DNA of 64,000 nt, from the NCBI RefSeq assembly GCF_900142955.1, contig NZ_FRCP01000008.1, positions 227,283 to 291,282 of the forward strand, in the 5' to 3' direction. This DNA is from Anaerosporobacter mobilis DSM 15930 (GTDB lineage: Bacteria; Bacillota; Clostridia; Lachnospirales; Lachnospiraceae). A model generated the notes under the pieces. It ran no database searches and was not told the origin of the DNA. It was given only the letters and a program-made list of their open reading frames with translations. Each line of letters begins with the position of its first letter. The stretch's first letter is position 1. This document shows, one piece after another, positions 29,713 through 37,928 of this stretch. The position numbers were made by a program, and so were the translations under genes.

Positions 29713-30074
29713 ACTTAAACCTCCTAATATTATTATAGTTTTTTCAGTCCTTTTATTAGCAAAATGCTTATATCCTCCCTTCTATTGTTATAATTTGAGC
29801 AATTGGATTTATCCAAATCCCCTCTAATAAAGGTACTTTATTTATTTCATTATTTCTCTATAGTAACAAAGAAATATAGAAACCTAAATTAATAAGTTTT
29901 CCCGTATAAGTTTTTCAAAATCCCCTATCCTAATCGCTTTAACACCTTACCGCTTTATATCATAATAGTGCTATTTGAGGAAAAAGACAGGCTTGTTGCC
30001 TTTTTATATACTCAAGCCTGTCTAATGGTCAAATTTTATAGTTTTTATCTTCCATGAAGAAGATTATTACAATT
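29713..30074. other. Intergenic region between the two mannanase genes
   Basis: Holds the terminator of the upstream mannanase gene (29979-30022) and the AT-rich promoter region of the downstream one. I see no CRE-like or other operator I can defend, and no gene. Confidence 0.5.
29979..30022 (-). terminator. Terminator after the second mannanase gene
   Basis: Minus-strand hairpin GACAGGCTTG / CAAGCCTGTC, loop about 16 nt, followed by a T run. Confidence 0.8.
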
Positions 30075-33000
30075 TTATACAAGAATCAGATTATCTAGAT
30101 AAAGAGTCCCTACCCCTTCTACTGCTGTTCCTTTTTCAATATAAATGGAATACTCCGTTATCATAGAATAATCAGGTGTTGCACTTTGTACCCATGATGG
30201 TGTCTTGAACTCACATAGAGAAATTGTTACTGTATTACTTCCCCCTGAGAGGGTTTTCTTTGCTTCAAAATAACTCCCATCCTTGTCCTTAAACTGTATA
30301 ACAAGATCTCTACCCGCAGCATCACTAGTAACCTCTAGTTTCATCGTCTTACCAGTAGTCCAGTTCATCCCACTAGAGAAAGCTTTCGTAAAACCAGCAT
30401 AAGCCGGATTACCTACGGTATAACTTACCTTTGCTCTTTCTCCCTCAGAGGTAATGGATATCGCATTTCCATTCTCATTCCTTCTATAATTTGATGAGTT
30501 GATATTATCAAAGGTATCAATTACGATCTTGCTAACAATTGGCTCATCGTCTGTTTTCACAAGTACTAGATTATCCATATATAAGGTCCCGCTTCCCGCA
30601 CTTGCACTACCCTTTTCTATATAGATTGAATATTCTGTAACTCTTGATAAATCAGCTACTGCACTTTGTGTCCATGATGGAGTCTTAAAATCACTTATTG
30701 GAATCTCAATGGTTGAAGTACCAGCTGATAAGCTTTTTCTTGCTTCAAAGTAATTACCGCTTTGATCGCGGAATTGTATTACAAGATTTCTTCCAGCTAT
30801 ATCGTTCACTAGATCTATTTTAACCTTACCGCCTTGCGACCAATCCATCGCAGAGGAAAATGTTTTAGTAATACCAGCATATTCAGGATTACCTACGGTA
30901 TAACTAATCTTCGCCTTACCTGATGATGAAGTAACGGTAATACTATTCCCATTGCTATTTCTCACATAATTAGAAGAAACCAAGTTATCAAAAGAATCAA
31001 TTACTATTTCTTCTCCTGGTATAACAATCCCATTTCCCGTAACCGTTATAGTAAGTACTGCCGTAGTGTTATCACTGAAAGTATATACTAACTTATATTG
31101 GCCATCTTCTACCAAAGTATTTAAAAATACCTGATTTATTCTTATCTGACCTCCATTAATCGAATAGTCTGTTCCTTGCGCTAAAGCTGTTCCGTTATAT
31201 GTTATAGATTTAAGTGTAGTTCCATAAAAAACTACGTCTGTTACTAAATCTGAAGGTTGTTGTATATTGTATTCTAGTTCGGAGTTCTGTATATATGGTG
31301 TTGTAATCTCTACCTGATTTTTATAAGCAACAATTTCATCGAGGTATATCGTTCCTGTTGTCTTAGATGATATAGAACCAACATAGATAGAAAACTGATT
31401 AATTGCTGCTATATTAGGAATTGCACTTGCTGATTGCCAACTTGGTGCTTTGAATCCACTAAATGGAAGTTGAACAGTCTTACCACCTGTAAAATCAAGT
31501 TTAATATAGGATTCCCAGTAATGGTCATTGTCGTCTCTAAATTGAATGGTCACTTCATTACCTGACCCATCACCCTCTATCCATAATTCAATACCTAGAA
31601 ACGAAGCAAAATCTTTGTTTATCATCGCCTTATTCACACCGCAATAATTGGGACTTCCAACATTATAGGCAAATGATAATGCCTGTGAACCATTCTTCGT
31701 AACTAGATTTAGACCTACACTATTACCACTGGAATTCTTACTATATGCTGTATTCAATTCATCTACAGAAGTATAGCCATCGAATGTATCAAAAGAATCT
31801 TTTCCTGTGGAATCTGTTACACTAACAGTAAGTTCACGGTCAATTCCTTCATAGAAATCAAAAGCAAGTACCACATTACCTGTAGCAAGTGATGTAAGAT
31901 AGGATTTCTTAATAGTCACCGTATTCCCGTCTACTATATAATCACTTCCCTGTACTAATGTTTTTGAACCATTTTTAATCCCACGGAACTCACTACCATT
32001 TGGTGTCATTGTCACCTGAACGTCTTTGCATACTTTTGTGTTTTTATCGATTGCAATTGTATAGGTAGATAATTCTGGGTTTGCTACCTTGCTATCGGTT
32101 ACATTCACTGTAAATGTTGGTTTGTTTCCAGCAGAAGTTAATACTTTACACGTGTATTTTGCTAGTTCTTTCTTAGCGAAATATTCTTTCTTAATTGTAA
32201 TTGTGTCTGAATTAATTGTATAATCTGTACCTAGCTTCATCTCTACATCATTGCTTGTAAGTCCAGTAATACTTCCCGTCTTCATTACCGCCTTTACAAC
32301 AATATCAGTTGGACTACTTCTGTCGAAATTCACCTGCGAAACATTTACACTATTCGCTATATTTTTCTTGTTCATTACTTGATTATGATTCATAATTAAT
32401 CTTCTTGTTGTTGCTGTCTGCGTTGCTTCAGAAGGCCCATAAACTGTATATCCATCATAATCAGGATATAAGGTTCCATCATCAAGATACGATGCTATCA
32501 TCCAATAGTTAGAACCAGCATATTCAAGCCCATCATAAGTATTTCCTTCAATAACATTGTACCATTGTGTATATTCAGCATCCCTTAAGGACTTATCCTT
32601 AATACCAAACTCTTCTAATATAACAGGCTTATTATTTGCCTTCGTTGTCTCGGCATGTTTTTTTAACCAAAGCATGTCATCTTGACCATCTCCAGTATAT
32701 TTCATCCCCCACTGATCTACATAGATATGAGGAGTCCCAAAATCAATGGTATCAATTGTCATCAACTTTTCAAAATCTACACCTTCCGCTCCATACCAGA
32801 TATAGCTACAGCTCGATTCTTGTACTGAGTTATATGGAAGATTATAAAATCCTTCATCTCCAACAGAAACCATATGATAGGGATCAATTGATTTTACATA
32901 TGCAGACATCTCTTTTGCCCACTTGTATATTACATCATTCTTACAGCCTGCATCTGTTTTACATCTTGGCTCATTCGCAAGTTCCCATGCAAAAACACCT

Positions 33001-33686
33001 GGTTCGTCCTTTAATTTTCTACCTGTGTAAGGATTTGTATGATTAAGCAAAGTATATATGTAATTCTTGTACCAACCCTTTAAGGTTTCATTGGTATAGA
33101 AATCATCCCCTGTCAGATTAGATGCTATTCCTGCTTCTTTCGCCCATTTGGCGTATTGACCCATTCCACCAAATGCCTCCCAATAGTTTGTGAAGGTAAT
33201 AAGAAGCTTTACATTCTCTTTCTCAGCTTTTGCGATTGCATAGTCTAATCTTTGCAATCCGTCTGCACCCTCGTTAACTACCGGTTTCTTTAATTTTGAA
33301 TCAAAATATTGAAAATACACCCCGTCCTTTTCACCTGATCCATCATTGTTATTCTCAAACACTTGATATCCTTGAGAATTGGTTTTCCCTGTTTTAGTAC
33401 CTACATCTAGATGCCCCCATGCTCTGATTACTTTAATGCCCATATCAGATGCATCTTCAATTACATTGTTTACCTCCGTTTTTGATTTGTAGATTAGATA
33501 ATAGCAGTTTGTTCCCCCATAATAATACGGACTGCCATCGCACATGAATTTTGTTCCCTGCGCATAGACAAATCCTTCCGGTCTTGAGTCTGCCGCCTTC
33601 GCAGTAACTAAGTGCCCCGAAATACTTCCCAACACCATAATAAATAGTAATAGCAATGATGTTAGTTTCTTTTGAACCTTAAACAT
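30075..33686 (-). CDS. Secreted multimodular GH5 (subfamily 7-like) beta-mannanase
   Basis: The start is placed at the ATG at 33686, preceded by AAGGAGGG; 14 extra codons upstream stay open. About 1203 residues: signal peptide (1-33), GH5 domain to about 435 with acid/base Glu239 in WELANEPRC and nucleophile Glu359 in LEEFG, as in fungal- and plant-type GH5_7 endo-mannanases. Then two X2 immunoglobulin-like modules (about 449-531, 536-626), a carbohydrate-binding module (631-788), a third X2 (796-884) and two more homologous CBMs (896-1043, 1054-1203). The last two CBMs are clearly duplicates. No dockerin. It complements the neighbouring GH5_8-like mannanase. Confidence 0.88.
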   Translation of the reverse strand: MFKVQKKLTSLLLLFIMVLGSISGHLVTAKAADSRPEGFVYAQGTKFMCDGSPYYYGGTNCYYLIYKSKTEVNNVIEDASDMGIKVIRAWGHLDVGTKTGKTNSQGYQVFENNNDGSGEKDGVYFQYFDSKLKKPVVNEGADGLQRLDYAIAKAEKENVKLLITFTNYWEAFGGMGQYAKWAKEAGIASNLTGDDFYTNETLKGWYKNYIYTLLNHTNPYTGRKLKDEPGVFAWELANEPRCKTDAGCKNDVIYKWAKEMSAYVKSIDPYHMVSVGDEGFYNLPYNSVQESSCSYIWYGAEGVDFEKLMTIDTIDFGTPHIYVDQWGMKYTGDGQDDMLWLKKHAETTKANNKPVILEEFGIKDKSLRDAEYTQWYNVIEGNTYDGLEYAGSNYWMIASYLDDGTLYPDYDGYTVYGPSEATQTATTRRLIMNHNQVMNKKNIANSVNVSQVNFDRSSPTDIVVKAVMKTGSITGLTSNDVEMKLGTDYTINSDTITIKKEYFAKKELAKYTCKVLTSAGNKPTFTVNVTDSKVANPELSTYTIAIDKNTKVCKDVQVTMTPNGSEFRGIKNGSKTLVQGSDYIVDGNTVTIKKSYLTSLATGNVVLAFDFYEGIDRELTVSVTDSTGKDSFDTFDGYTSVDELNTAYSKNSSGNSVGLNLVTKNGSQALSFAYNVGSPNYCGVNKAMINKDFASFLGIELWIEGDGSGNEVTIQFRDDNDHYWESYIKLDFTGGKTVQLPFSGFKAPSWQSASAIPNIAAINQFSIYVGSISSKTTGTIYLDEIVAYKNQVEITTPYIQNSELEYNIQQPSDLVTDVVFYGTTLKSITYNGTALAQGTDYSINGGQIRINQVFLNTLVEDGQYKLVYTFSDNTTAVLTITVTGNGIVIPGEEIVIDSFDNLVSSNYVRNSNGNSITVTSSSGKAKISYTVGNPEYAGITKTFSSAMDWSQGGKVKIDLVNDIAGRNLVIQFRDQSGNYFEARKSLSAGTSTIEIPISDFKTPSWTQSAVADLSRVTEYSIYIEKGSASAGSGTLYMDNLVLVKTDDEPIVSKIVIDTFDNINSSNYRRNENGNAISITSEGERAKVSYTVGNPAYAGFTKAFSSGMNWTTGKTMKLEVTSDAAGRDLVIQFKDKDGSYFEAKKTLSGGSNTVTISLCEFKTPSWVQSATPDYSMITEYSIYIEKGTAVEGVGTLYLDNLILV

Positions 33687-34145
33687 AAAAATACCCTCCT
33701 TAAAAAATAGTAAACTCTTAGAAGTCAATAATACGAATTGAATTTATATATATTTTTGTTGGTAAGCTCTCAAATCATGTTATTAAGCTTCCAAGAATTT
33801 TTAATAAAAAACAAGCTATTCATTTTAATCAATGCAAGCTTGTTTATCTAGAAGTCATATTAATTTATATTTTTAGTGATTTTTACCTTAATTTGTTATT
33901 TTTTATGTTAAATTTAATATATCATTTATAATTATTTAAGTCAACATAATTCTTTATATTAGTTATTATTTTCTTTTTATTATTCTTTTATTAATCTTTC
34001 TTTAGCTATTCATACTATTTTATCCTTAGAACCGTCCTATCTCGGGACACAATGAAAAGGACACAACAAATTCATTCCGCCTAAACGGTAAAATTTACTG
34101 TGTCCGTCTCTATTTACATACTATTTATACAAAAAATAACTACTA
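33687..34145. other. Long AT-rich intergenic region
   Basis: 459 bp between the minus-strand mannanase and the decarboxylase beta-subunit gene upstream. It contains an imperfect inverted repeat AAACAAGCT/AAGCTTGTTT at about 33809-33844, within the mannanase leader, and the terminator at 34059-34105. I see no gene. Confidence 0.4.
34059..34105 (-). terminator. Probable terminator after the decarboxylase beta-subunit gene
   Basis: GGACACA (34059-34065) pairs with TGTGTCC (34099-34105); inner AAATT/AATTT extends the stem. 41 bp after the stop codon. Confidence 0.5.
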
Positions 34146-35357
34146 TTACTGCAAAAGTGTAACGTATATAGCTGTAAGAATAGCCGTAGTAATTACACCA
34201 CAAATATTAGCTCCTAGCGCATAATCCAGAATGAATGCACATTTATTAACCTTTTGTACTTCTTTTTGTGCTACCTTAGCAGTTGATGGAACACAGGAAA
34301 CTCCTGCAATACCAACCACCGGGTTAAAGTTCTTCCCTCTTAATAGATAAATAACATATCCACCCAATATACCACCGATTCCTGAAAGCGTTAATGCCAC
34401 AATACCAAGAACCAATAATTTAAGTACAACAGGATTTAATAACGTACTTGCATCACATAAAACACCTAGCATTAACCCCAAGAAAAATGTTGCAAAGTAT
34501 AAAAATCCATCTTCAATAAGTTTTACATACTTACTAATTTCGGATTCTCTTATTACTATACCAATAAAGAAACTCAAAAACAGTGGTGCTGCAACAGGGA
34601 ACAACAAGCAAAGTAAGGCATTCGCAATAACAGCGAAGATCAACTTCTCAGAGGATGTAATATTATGTTTTGGCTTTTTATCTACGATTACCTGTCCTCT
34701 TATCTCCTTCGGTATTAGAAGCTTGATTAAATATGGATACCCTCCATATGTAAGACTTAGATATAGATATGCAACAATCGAGATCGGTACGAAATATTCT
34801 GGTGCTAGTTTTAATGCTGCAAATAGCACCATTGGTCCATCTGCCCCACCAATAATAGAAGCTGCTGCCGCTGCCCCATCAGATAGCCCCATAAGTTTCG
34901 CAATTGGAAAGGTTGCAATCGTTCCAAGTTCCGCAAATAAAGCGATGGTCATACTAATGAACGGATGGGCTAACACGTAACCAATATCGCATAAAATTCC
35001 GATTCCCATAAAGACCAAACAAGCAATAAGTCCATTACTAAACGTTAATGTATATATTGGTTGTAGAAAATTAATCTGCATATACTTCATTAAATCATCC
35101 GTGGTAGTTAACAACGGATTGATAATTAAATTAGCAATTTGATTATTCTCCATAAATAAAACTCCAGCATTAACCGCTGACATACCAAGCCCCATCGGTA
35201 TCATAATAAGCGGCTCTAATGTACCCTTTTTCCCTAAGTAAACAAGCAAAAATCCTAAAAATATTAAAACAACTCGCAATATAACAACCTTTGGTTCTTG
35301 TTGAAACATTGTACTAATGCCCTGAAACAACTCTATAATTTTCATATCAATAAACAT
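34146..35357 (-). CDS. Sodium ion-translocating decarboxylase beta subunit (OadB/GcdB-like)
   Basis: 403-residue, very hydrophobic protein with the family pattern GTLEPLIMIPMGLGM near the N-terminus, the conserved IIGGADGPMVLF, and the C-terminal GVSCVPSTAKVAQKE. In oxaloacetate, methylmalonyl-CoA and glutaconyl-CoA decarboxylases this subunit decarboxylates carboxybiotin and pumps Na+. A tiny gamma-like gene precedes it. No alpha (carboxyltransferase) or biotin-carrier gene lies nearby, so it must use partners encoded elsewhere or have a divergent role. Confidence 0.88.
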   Translation of the reverse strand: MFIDMKIIELFQGISTMFQQEPKVVILRVVLIFLGFLLVYLGKKGTLEPLIMIPMGLGMSAVNAGVLFMENNQIANLIINPLLTTTDDLMKYMQINFLQPIYTLTFSNGLIACLVFMGIGILCDIGYVLAHPFISMTIALFAELGTIATFPIAKLMGLSDGAAAAASIIGGADGPMVLFAALKLAPEYFVPISIVAYLYLSLTYGGYPYLIKLLIPKEIRGQVIVDKKPKHNITSSEKLIFAVIANALLCLLFPVAAPLFLSFFIGIVIRESEISKYVKLIEDGFLYFATFFLGLMLGVLCDASTLLNPVVLKLLVLGIVALTLSGIGGILGGYVIYLLRGKNFNPVVGIAGVSCVPSTAKVAQKEVQKVNKCAFILDYALGANICGVITTAILTAIYVTLLQ

Positions 35358-35474
35358 ACCCCTTTCTGATATCTGGAGAATCTAATGTTTACATTAAGTT
35401 TTTGCTAAAAAACTATTGTTTTTTCAACTCTATCCCCTGTTCTGTACATTATGATGTATAATTCAGATATACCT

Positions 35475-35609
35475 TTAGTTATTATGTTTTTGACCTTTAT
35501 TAAACATTCTAATACATACCAATAAAATTTTAATTAGAAACGCAATTCCATACGATATAACAATTCCTATTCCCATCACTTTAAGTGGAACACCGATACT
35601 TAATAGCAT
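35475..35609 (-). CDS. Short single-TM protein, OadG/gamma-subunit-like
   Basis: From the ATG at 35609 (AAGGAGAG upstream) the product is 44 residues: MLLSIGVPLKVMGIGIV, one membrane helix, and a short charged tail. An upstream in-frame ATG would give 72 residues but has no ribosome site and runs through a dispersed repeat. The single helix and its place directly before the decarboxylase beta gene fit a minimal gamma subunit. Length is about half that of normal OadG, so the call rests on context. Confidence 0.55.
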   Translation of the reverse strand: MLLSIGVPLKVMGIGIVISYGIAFLIKILLVCIRMFNKGQKHNN

Positions 35610-35639
35610 ACTAACTCTCCTTTTAATTTTAAGAATTTG

Positions 35640-35697
35640 TAGGCAATTGCACAACTCTTCTCCATGACAATAACATATCTGTGATTTTTGCAATTGA
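35640..35697. repeat. Dispersed intergenic inverted repeat, copy B
   Basis: AGGCAATTGCACAACTCTTCTCCATG...AACATATCTGTG...GCAATTG. Closely matches copy A (8832-8894) across the same blocks, and the first half of copy C (37749-37895). Lies upstream of the gamma-like gene. Confidence 0.55.
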
Positions 35698-35852
35698 CTA
35701 TCTAGACATTCGTAAAATCCATTATGATATTTTTCCTTGTAATTAAATAGTATCCTTTTATAAATTTATTTCAAATACAATATATAAATATAAATCATAT
35801 ACCAAAGTTATTGATAAAAACAGGTAGTAACTACTTAAGTTGGAGGTTAATC

Positions 35853-36776
35853 ATGGACTTACATTACCTTGAATTATTTAATACGGTTGCTCAGTATGAA
35901 AGCTACAAAAAAGCTTCAGAGATTCTTCATATCAGTCAACCTGCACTTTCTATTCAAATAAAAAAACTTGAGGAACAAATTGGACTAAAGCTATTTAACA
36001 AGATTGGAAATAGAATATTTTTGAATGAAAATGGACTTATGCTTCAAGAATATACCAACAGAATATTTGATATTATTCATGAACTTGAGAATAGAATTTC
36101 TATTACACAGAACTTTATCGGTGGAACCCTAAATGTCGGTGGAAGTAATACTCCAGGCTCTTACATTCTTCCTGATATAATCGGAGAGTTTAATAAACAG
36201 TATCCCAATTTAAAATTTAACTTACATATAGGAAATACTTCAGAGATTTCTCATTTGATTACAAGCGGTACTATAGATATTGCGCTAAATGGCGGAAACT
36301 GTTTCTATCATAATAATATCTATGTAGAAAAGCTCTTTGATGATCAATTAGTTATTGTTGCATCTCCTCAAAACCCCTATTGTAGTCTCAAAGTGGTTGA
36401 AGTTGAAGACTTAAGAGAAATGAATTTTATTGTACATAAAACCGATTCCCAATTATATTCTTATTACGTCGATTTTATCAGAGCTATCAACATTCCAGAA
36501 AAAATCACTATGTGTTTAGGAAATATTGATGCAATTAAAAGAGCCGTTAGCTCTAATCTAGGGGTTTCTCTTATGCCCTATGTTGCAGTGAAATTTGAGT
36601 TACAATATGGCTTGCTAAAACTATTGAATCTCCCTGTTCAACACCCTAGCTATCCTTATAGCCTTATTTACAATAAGAATAAATCGCTTTCTGCGACTTC
36701 TAAGAAATTCATCGAATTAGTTCGGTCCAGTATCAATAATTATACGTTTGATGCTATGGATAACACCAACCCATAA
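35853..36776 (+). CDS. LysR-family transcriptional regulator
   Basis: The start is the ATG at 35853 with GGAGG at proper distance; 14 upstream codons remain open. About 307 residues: N-terminal winged HTH (MDLHYLELFNTVAQYESYKKASEILHISQPALSIQIKKLEEQIG), linker helix, then a type 2 periplasmic-binding-like effector domain starting near GTLNVGGSNTPGSYILPDII. It is divergent from the decarboxylase beta/gamma genes, which it probably controls, and convergent with the SDR/flavoprotein operon. Confidence 0.92.
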   Translation: MDLHYLELFNTVAQYESYKKASEILHISQPALSIQIKKLEEQIGLKLFNKIGNRIFLNENGLMLQEYTNRIFDIIHELENRISITQNFIGGTLNVGGSNTPGSYILPDIIGEFNKQYPNLKFNLHIGNTSEISHLITSGTIDIALNGGNCFYHNNIYVEKLFDDQLVIVASPQNPYCSLKVVEVEDLREMNFIVHKTDSQLYSYYVDFIRAINIPEKITMCLGNIDAIKRAVSSNLGVSLMPYVAVKFELQYGLLKLLNLPVQHPSYPYSLIYNKNKSLSATSKKFIELVRSSINNYTFDAMDNTNP

Positions 36777-36811
36777 TAGAATATCTTCTATCTTCTACAT
36801 ATCTTGATAAA

Positions 36812-36870
36812 AAATAGTTGATATCGTAACTAGTAGAGTATAACTCTATTCGTTACAATATCAACTATTT
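36812..36870. terminator. Bidirectional terminator
   Basis: AAATAGTTGATATCGTAAC pairs with GTTACAATATCAACTATTT (one bulge), and inner AGAGTTATACTCT-like arms. Between the convergent LysR and SDR genes. Confidence 0.8.
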
Positions 36871-36937
36871 GTTCTTATAGAAGTTTTTGAAACTCCCTAA
36901 AGATTTTATTTACTTATACTTAATCTATCTCATACCC

Positions 36938-37714
36938 TTATACGAGAGCTCCACCACCATCTACAATTATAAACTGGCCCTGTACGTAGCTAGAAGCATC
37001 ACTTGAAAGATATAAGACAGTACCATTTAATTCACCCTTGTTGCCTGGACGTCCTGCTGGATTCACTGCATTATAAGTATTAAGGAACTGTTCTGATTTG
37101 AATAATGTTCCTGCTGTCATCTCGGATTCAAAAAGTGCTGGTCCGATAGCATTCACTGTTATTCCATATCTAGCGTAAGAACAAGCCATACCTTTTGTTA
37201 AGCCAAGAACCGCTGACTTAGATGCGTTATAGGAATGTCTGATAAACATATCATGCTTATCTGCAATCACTGCGTTGACAGAAGCAATATTTACAATTTT
37301 ACCATATCCTCTTTCTTTCATTTGAGGAATAACATACTTACTAGCTAAAAAGATTCCCTTTACATTAATATCGAAGGACTTATCCCAATCCTCTTCTGTC
37401 ATGCTATCTACACCACCACGAACAGCGATACCTGCATTATTTAATAAAATGTCAATATGGCCAAAAGTATCAATAACTGTCTGCATTGCTTCTTTTACAC
37501 TCTCTTCATTGGTAACATCACATCCGATAGCAATCGCTTTACGACCTGTTTTCTCGATTTCTGCTTTCACTTCATTCAGTTTATCAACACGTCTTGCTAA
37601 TACTGCAACATCTGCTCCAGCTTTTGCATATGCCAAAGCCGCGTCTGCTCCTAGGCCTGAACTTGCACCTGTTACTACTGCTACTTTTCCAGTTAAATCA
37701 AATAAATTCTCCAT
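36938..37714 (-). CDS. Short-chain dehydrogenase/reductase (gluconate-5-dehydrogenase/HSDH-like)
   Basis: 258 residues: TGASSGLG (about 15-22), Asp in CDVTNEE, NNAGIAVRG, catalytic Ser in NIASVNAV and YNASK, C-terminal VQGQFIIVDGGGAL. It lies 214 bp after the flavoprotein-decarboxylase fusion gene on the same strand and likely works on the same pathway, reducing a keto or oxidising a hydroxyl group. The 214-bp gap holds an intergenic repeat, so strict cotranscription is not certain. Confidence 0.85.
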   Translation of the reverse strand: MENLFDLTGKVAVVTGASSGLGADAALAYAKAGADVAVLARRVDKLNEVKAEIEKTGRKAIAIGCDVTNEESVKEAMQTVIDTFGHIDILLNNAGIAVRGGVDSMTEEDWDKSFDINVKGIFLASKYVIPQMKERGYGKIVNIASVNAVIADKHDMFIRHSYNASKSAVLGLTKGMACSYARYGITVNAIGPALFESEMTAGTLFKSEQFLNTYNAVNPAGRPGNKGELNGTVLYLSSDASSYVQGQFIIVDGGGALV

Positions 37715-37748
37715 CTTTTATACTTCCTTTCTTTTTTATAATATAGTT

Positions 37749-37895
37749 AGTCAATTGCGAAACTCTTTTCCATGTTGATAGCATATCATTCAACCAAAAC
37801 ATTGTATGTGACGTAATCACAATTCAGATTATGACAGCAGTCATAAAATATATTGATATGTTTGTTTCCATTACAAAGAGTTTCGTAATTGAATA
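37749..37895. repeat. Dispersed intergenic inverted repeat, copy C
   Basis: TCAATTGCGAAACTCTTTTCC at 37752 has an inverted partner ACAAAGAGTTTCGTAATTGA ending near 37895; inner segments also pair. The first 40 bases match copies A and B. It separates the flavoprotein fusion gene from the SDR gene. Confidence 0.6.
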
Positions 37896-37928
37896 TAATA
37901 ACTTAGGTGATTATCAAATTATATTTAA

